64,000 bases of DNA from an uncultured Ruminococcus sp. GTDB taxonomy: Bacteria; Bacillota; Clostridia; Oscillospirales; Acutalibacteraceae. The stretch's first letter is position 1. Each line of letters starts with the position of its first letter. Shown here piece by piece: positions 61,591-64,000 of this stretch. The notes under the pieces were generated by a model. That model was not told the origin of the DNA. It saw only the letters and a program-made list of their open reading frames with translations, and searched no databases. A program made the position numbers and the translations under genes. Where the stretch lies: positions 25,412 through 89,411 of the forward strand of contig CACXBF010000003.1 in the NCBI GenBank assembly GCA_902765855.1. The letters are read 5' to 3'.

Positions 61591-62226
61591 TTACTCCTCT
61601 ATCTCTTTTGATTTCATACAAAACAGGTGAATGCCCAGCGCTGCATTAAATCCCGTCGCGGCAAACACGCTGAAGCGCTCAACAATGCCGAAGTAATCGA
61701 CCGGTACAATTTTCATGCCCATTGCGCCGACGAGCATCATGCCGAGGGCGATCGCCGCGCATACTCCGTAAGAGCGGCAGGCTTTATTTTTCGTTCCGGC
61801 GACGATGATAACGGTCAGCGATACGATGGACAGCATCACCACTAAAGCGGTGATGACCATGTGCATAACATCCTGAAACGCACCGGCATAGCCGCTGTCA
61901 CTGAGTGGAAACATCCGGTAGCCGACCGCTGAGATCCACTCCATCACGGCAAACAGATAAATTCCGGAACGGAGCAATTTGGTTTTCTGCCCATGGATGC
62001 CGATGCAGACAACAGTTGCACAGACAACCTCGCACACATTGTAAAAGGCACTGAGCTGATTCCACAGTGCTAGCGACGGTGCATTGGTAACACTCAGATC
62101 GCTGACTGCCTGCGACATCCAGTTGTACCCTGGATAGGCCAGCGGTGCAAACACCACGGCCGCCGTGTACGAAAGAAAGCTGACAACACCCAATAGTCCA
62201 AGTTTTTGTATCAAAGATTTTTTCAT
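61591..62226 (-). CDS. DUF998 membrane protein
   Basis: This 211-residue protein has six predicted membrane helices and the DUF998 hallmark [16 protein letters not shown] near residue 32, with conserved RMFPLSDSG in the middle. Function unknown. The start follows AGGAGG. It lies 7 bases upstream of clpP, so both are read together under the TetR gene's control. Confidence 0.85.
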   Translation of the reverse strand: MKKSLIQKLGLLGVVSFLSYTAAVVFAPLAYPGYNWMSQAVSDLSVTNAPSLALWNQLSAFYNVCEVVCATVVCIGIHGQKTKLLRSGIYLFAVMEWISAVGYRMFPLSDSGYAGAFQDVMHMVITALVVMLSIVSLTVIIVAGTKNKACRSYGVCAAIALGMMLVGAMGMKIVPVDYFGIVERFSVFAATGFNAALGIHLFCMKSKEIEE

Positions 62227-62272
62227 GGTTTTCCTCCTAAAAAAATGCAGTGCGTGACCACAAAAATTGCGG

Positions 62273-62464
62273 TCAGCACTGCGTCTTTGCGTCTGGCTGA
62301 TTGATGATTTCTATTTGAAAATTTTGCGCATTTATGATACGCTCTTGTTTGCACTTGGGGCAAAAGAGCGGAAAGTCCTTCAGCACCGTCCTTTGCAGGA
62401 GTCGCAGCCGTGTTTTTGCTCCGCAAACCGGGCAAAGGATCCATTTTTCATCCGACTTACTCAC
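62273..62464 (-). CDS. cysteine-rich KTR-domain protein
   Basis: This 63-residue zinc-ribbon-like protein has two CxxC pairs (WILCPVCGAKTRLRLL and FPLFCPKCKQERII) and the KTR motif. Such proteins are typical cargo of conjugative elements in Firmicutes; function unknown. The GTG start at 62464 follows AAAGAGGTGA and overlaps the TetR gene end by 8 bases. Confidence 0.8.
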   Translation of the reverse strand: MSKSDEKWILCPVCGAKTRLRLLQRTVLKDFPLFCPKCKQERIINAQNFQIEIINQPDAKTQC

Positions 62465-63107
62465 GGCTTTCACCTCTTTGCGAACTGCTGCCATGAACCA
62501 TGCGAAAAAAGAGCCGCACATGGTTTTGGAGCTTATCCAAACACTCGTGCTCTCTTTCCGGCTGGCGGTCACAAACTCCTATGAGCGTTACTACCGGAGC
62601 CACATACATCATGGCCAGTGCATCCGGATTTTCTGCGCAGATCTCGCCGGAGGCGATCAGGGTACGGAAAATATCAGCGTGATAGTTCAGGATGCGTTCC
62701 ACATATCGTTTGGAGTAGAGCGTCGCCAACTCCGGTGAACGGAATTGTTCAATGGTCATCATGCGGCGAAATCGGCTGATCGCTTCGTTGTGGAGAGAAT
62801 ACTCGAAGATCTGCTGTACCTTTTCAAAAAGGGCGTTTTCGGTGATCTCCGTAAAAACTGGAATATCTTTTTGCGCATTCTGCACATGAATGTTGATCTT
62901 ATCTGTATCCGCCTCATACTGCGCCGCCGTGGATTCTACGATGGCGTCAAAAATAGCCTGTTTGCTTGGGAAGTGGTTATAAAGCGAAGGAGCTTTAATG
63001 CCCACCGCTTTTGCAATTTCTCCCACGCTGACGGAATCGTATCCCTGCGTAGAGAACAGCTCCAAGGCTTTATCCAAAATTCTCTGCTTTGTATCCTCCT
63101 GTTTCAT
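62457..63107 (-). CDS. TetR/AcrR family regulator
   Basis: This 216-residue protein has an N-terminal HTH (TKQRILDKALELFSTQGYDS, VGEIAKAVGIKAPSLYNHFP; residues 6-52) and a variable ligand-binding C-terminal domain. The ATG at 63107 is preferred over the TTG at 63113. It is the first gene of the leftward unit TetR-KTR-DUF998-clpP and probably represses it through the palindrome at 63121-63140. Confidence 0.92.
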   Translation of the reverse strand: MKQEDTKQRILDKALELFSTQGYDSVSVGEIAKAVGIKAPSLYNHFPSKQAIFDAIVESTAAQYEADTDKINIHVQNAQKDIPVFTEITENALFEKVQQIFEYSLHNEAISRFRRMMTIEQFRSPELATLYSKRYVERILNYHADIFRTLIASGEICAENPDALAMMYVAPVVTLIGVCDRQPEREHECLDKLQNHVRLFFRMVHGSSSQRGESRE

Positions 63108-63120
63108 AACCAAGCCTCGC

Positions 63121-63169
63121 TAACTAATATTCGTTAGTTATATTATAATCATTTTTTGCAAAATGTCAA
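63121..63169 (-). promoter_or_regulatory. TetR promoter and operator
   Basis: On the reverse strand TTGACA (63164-63169) and TATAAT (63142-63147) have a 16-base spacer. Immediately downstream is the perfect inverted repeat TAACTAA-TATTCG-TTAGTTA (63121-63140), a typical TetR operator overlapping the transcription start. Confidence 0.85.
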
Positions 63170-63192
63170 GAGAATACGCTTACAATGTTCGT

Positions 63193-63795
63193 TCAGTTCT
63201 CAGTCTTTCTAATCCAATTGTCCAGAAACTGCATTTGTTCCTCGGTATGGAACCAATGCTCGCCGCCGGGCATGATAGTCAGATCTGCATGGTGCTGCTT
63301 TGCAAATGTGGATACCGTTTCTATAGATGTCAGGTTATCGTGCTCGCCGTACAGAATGCAGGTGGGAACATTCCATAAAACCGGGTGTTCACGCACATAA
63401 CAAAGGTAGTACCAAGACAGCATTTCCCCGAAATTTGTGGCGATTTCCAATTTCTCTGCAAGATCCCGTTCGGTCACATTTGACCATTGCATCATCTTGC
63501 AAATCAGGTTTTCCATATCCACGACCGGGGAGACAAAAAAAGCTTTGTCAACCAGCGTTTCATCCAACGAGGATAACGCAAAATAGGCACCGATGCTGTT
63601 TGCAATCAAGGTGAGGTGCTTGCACCGGTTTTTCTTTTCAGCAAAAAATGCGAAAAATTCTTCTTTGGCTTCCCAAGGTGTTTTGGAACGGTAATCAAAC
63701 CCAATCACTTCATCATTCGGAAAGAGCATTTTGTAGTGTTCGGCTTCCTGCGCAGAACCGCCCTTTCCGTGGACATATATCATTAAATCTTTCAT
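63193..63795 (-). CDS. alpha/beta hydrolase
   Basis: This 200-residue protein has an N-terminal strand and oxyanion motif LMIYVHGKGGSAQE, the nucleophile Ser in LIANSIGAYFAL (near 79), a probable acid in LYGEHDNLTS and the His in GGEHWFHTEE. It resembles small esterase-like hydrolases. The ATG at 63795 follows GTAAGGAT; the upstream extension is not supported. It belongs to the same GC-richer block but is transcribed as a separate leftward unit. Confidence 0.85.
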   Translation of the reverse strand: MKDLMIYVHGKGGSAQEAEHYKMLFPNDEVIGFDYRSKTPWEAKEEFFAFFAEKKNRCKHLTLIANSIGAYFALSSLDETLVDKAFFVSPVVDMENLICKMMQWSNVTERDLAEKLEIATNFGEMLSWYYLCYVREHPVLWNVPTCILYGEHDNLTSIETVSTFAKQHHADLTIMPGGEHWFHTEEQMQFLDNWIRKTEN

Positions 63796-63903
63796 TTTAT
63801 CCTTACCCTCATTTGGTGTTCTATGGCATCCATCTGCCAAATTATAATTTTACTTCTACGGTTTTACCATAACATACACTTTTTTCTGCCAATAAGCATC
63901 ATT

Positions 63904-64000
63904 GGACCATAGTCAATAAAGTAGACAAGTAAAAGAGCAAATTTTACAAAAAATTCATTTCTGCCTGATCAGGAGAGAGGCCGTTATTGTGAGAATGAGG
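63904..64000 (-). mobile_element. end of an IS3-family-like element (partial)
   Basis: On the reverse strand the last codons before a TAA at 63944-63946 read HSHNNGLSPDQAEMNFL, similar to the C-terminal tail of IS3-type transposases. Beyond the stop a terminal-repeat-like sequence (TGGACCATAGTCAATAAAG, starting near 63904) is of the type seen at IS3-family ends. The element continues past the window. The assignment is moderate. Confidence 0.5.

Noticed and set aside
60300-64000. Assembly chimera or contamination to explain the GC shift
   Set aside because: The transition passes through decayed genes and IS remnants, as expected at an insertion boundary, so transfer is the simpler reading; read coverage would settle it.

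Overview
The window is about 60 kb of AT-rich DNA from a low-GC Gram-positive, endospore-forming anaerobe, plus about 3 kb of visibly GC-richer DNA at the right end. Gene content and style suggest a Ruminococcus-like member of the Oscillospiraceae. The evidence is a sporulation core (spoIVB, spo0A, bofA, spoIIGA, sigE), oxygen-sensitive fermentation genes (pflB, pflA, ackA), a non-phosphorylating gapN, a threonyl T-box leader, and intrinsic terminators between most transcription units. The genus is an inference; the spore-forming Firmicute assignment is solid. No rRNA or tRNA genes and no CRISPR array were seen.

Layout. 0.2-2.5 kb: a leftward unit of WYL regulator, radical SAM protein and GyrI-like protein. 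3.1-5.9 kb: DJ-1/PfpI protein, formyltetrahydrofolate cyclo-ligase and mltG. 6.3-15 kb: U32 peptidase family protein, alaS, spoIVB, spo0A and htpG. 15-25 kb: small membrane protein, C39 lipoprotein, pflB-pflA, gapN, tmcAL and ackA, which form an acetate/formate fermentation block. 25-32 kb: a phage-like regulatory module (sigma-like protein, XRE repressor, ImmA peptidase), bofA, DUF4364, three tiny membrane proteins, an NfeD-SPFH pair and small genes. 32.5-39.7 kb: a purine operon (purE, purF, purM, purN, a PurO-type IMP cyclohydrolase, a stand-alone AICAR formyltransferase, purD). 39.8-41.4 kb: spoIIGA-sigE. 41.6-50.4 kb: twin lipoproteins, a TIM-barrel protein, an unusual Dabb/repeat/zinc-ribbon protein, a tyrosine recombinase and a secreted beta-helix protein. 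50.4-59.6 kb: T-box-thrS, an aberrant PTS enzyme I, nth, pyrK-pyrD, a histidine phosphatase, ruvX and a VanZ-like protein. 59.6-64 kb: IS200-, IS982- and IS3-like remnants and decayed genes around an acquired block (clpP paralogue, DUF998, Cys-rich KTR protein, TetR, alpha/beta hydrolase).

How the genes work together. PFL and its activase make acetyl-CoA and formate; acetate kinase yields ATP and acetate; the divergent TmcAL uses acetate to modify tRNA-Met; GapN would supply NADPH. SpoIIGA processes pro-sigma-E, and BofA and SpoIVB belong to the later pro-sigma-K checkpoint downstream of Spo0A. The purine operon replaces the usual bifunctional PurH with two separate enzymes.

The most interesting observations are these. 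(1) At both bofA and spoIIGA one short piece of DNA reads as terminator for the upstream gene, sporulation promoter and ribosome-binding site, arranged so that only promoter-initiated mRNA would have a free Shine-Dalgarno sequence. (2) One gene encodes a Dabb domain, a long hexapeptide repeat and two duplicated pairs of zinc ribbons. (3) A family of modular palindromic repeats occupies many of the longer intergenic gaps.
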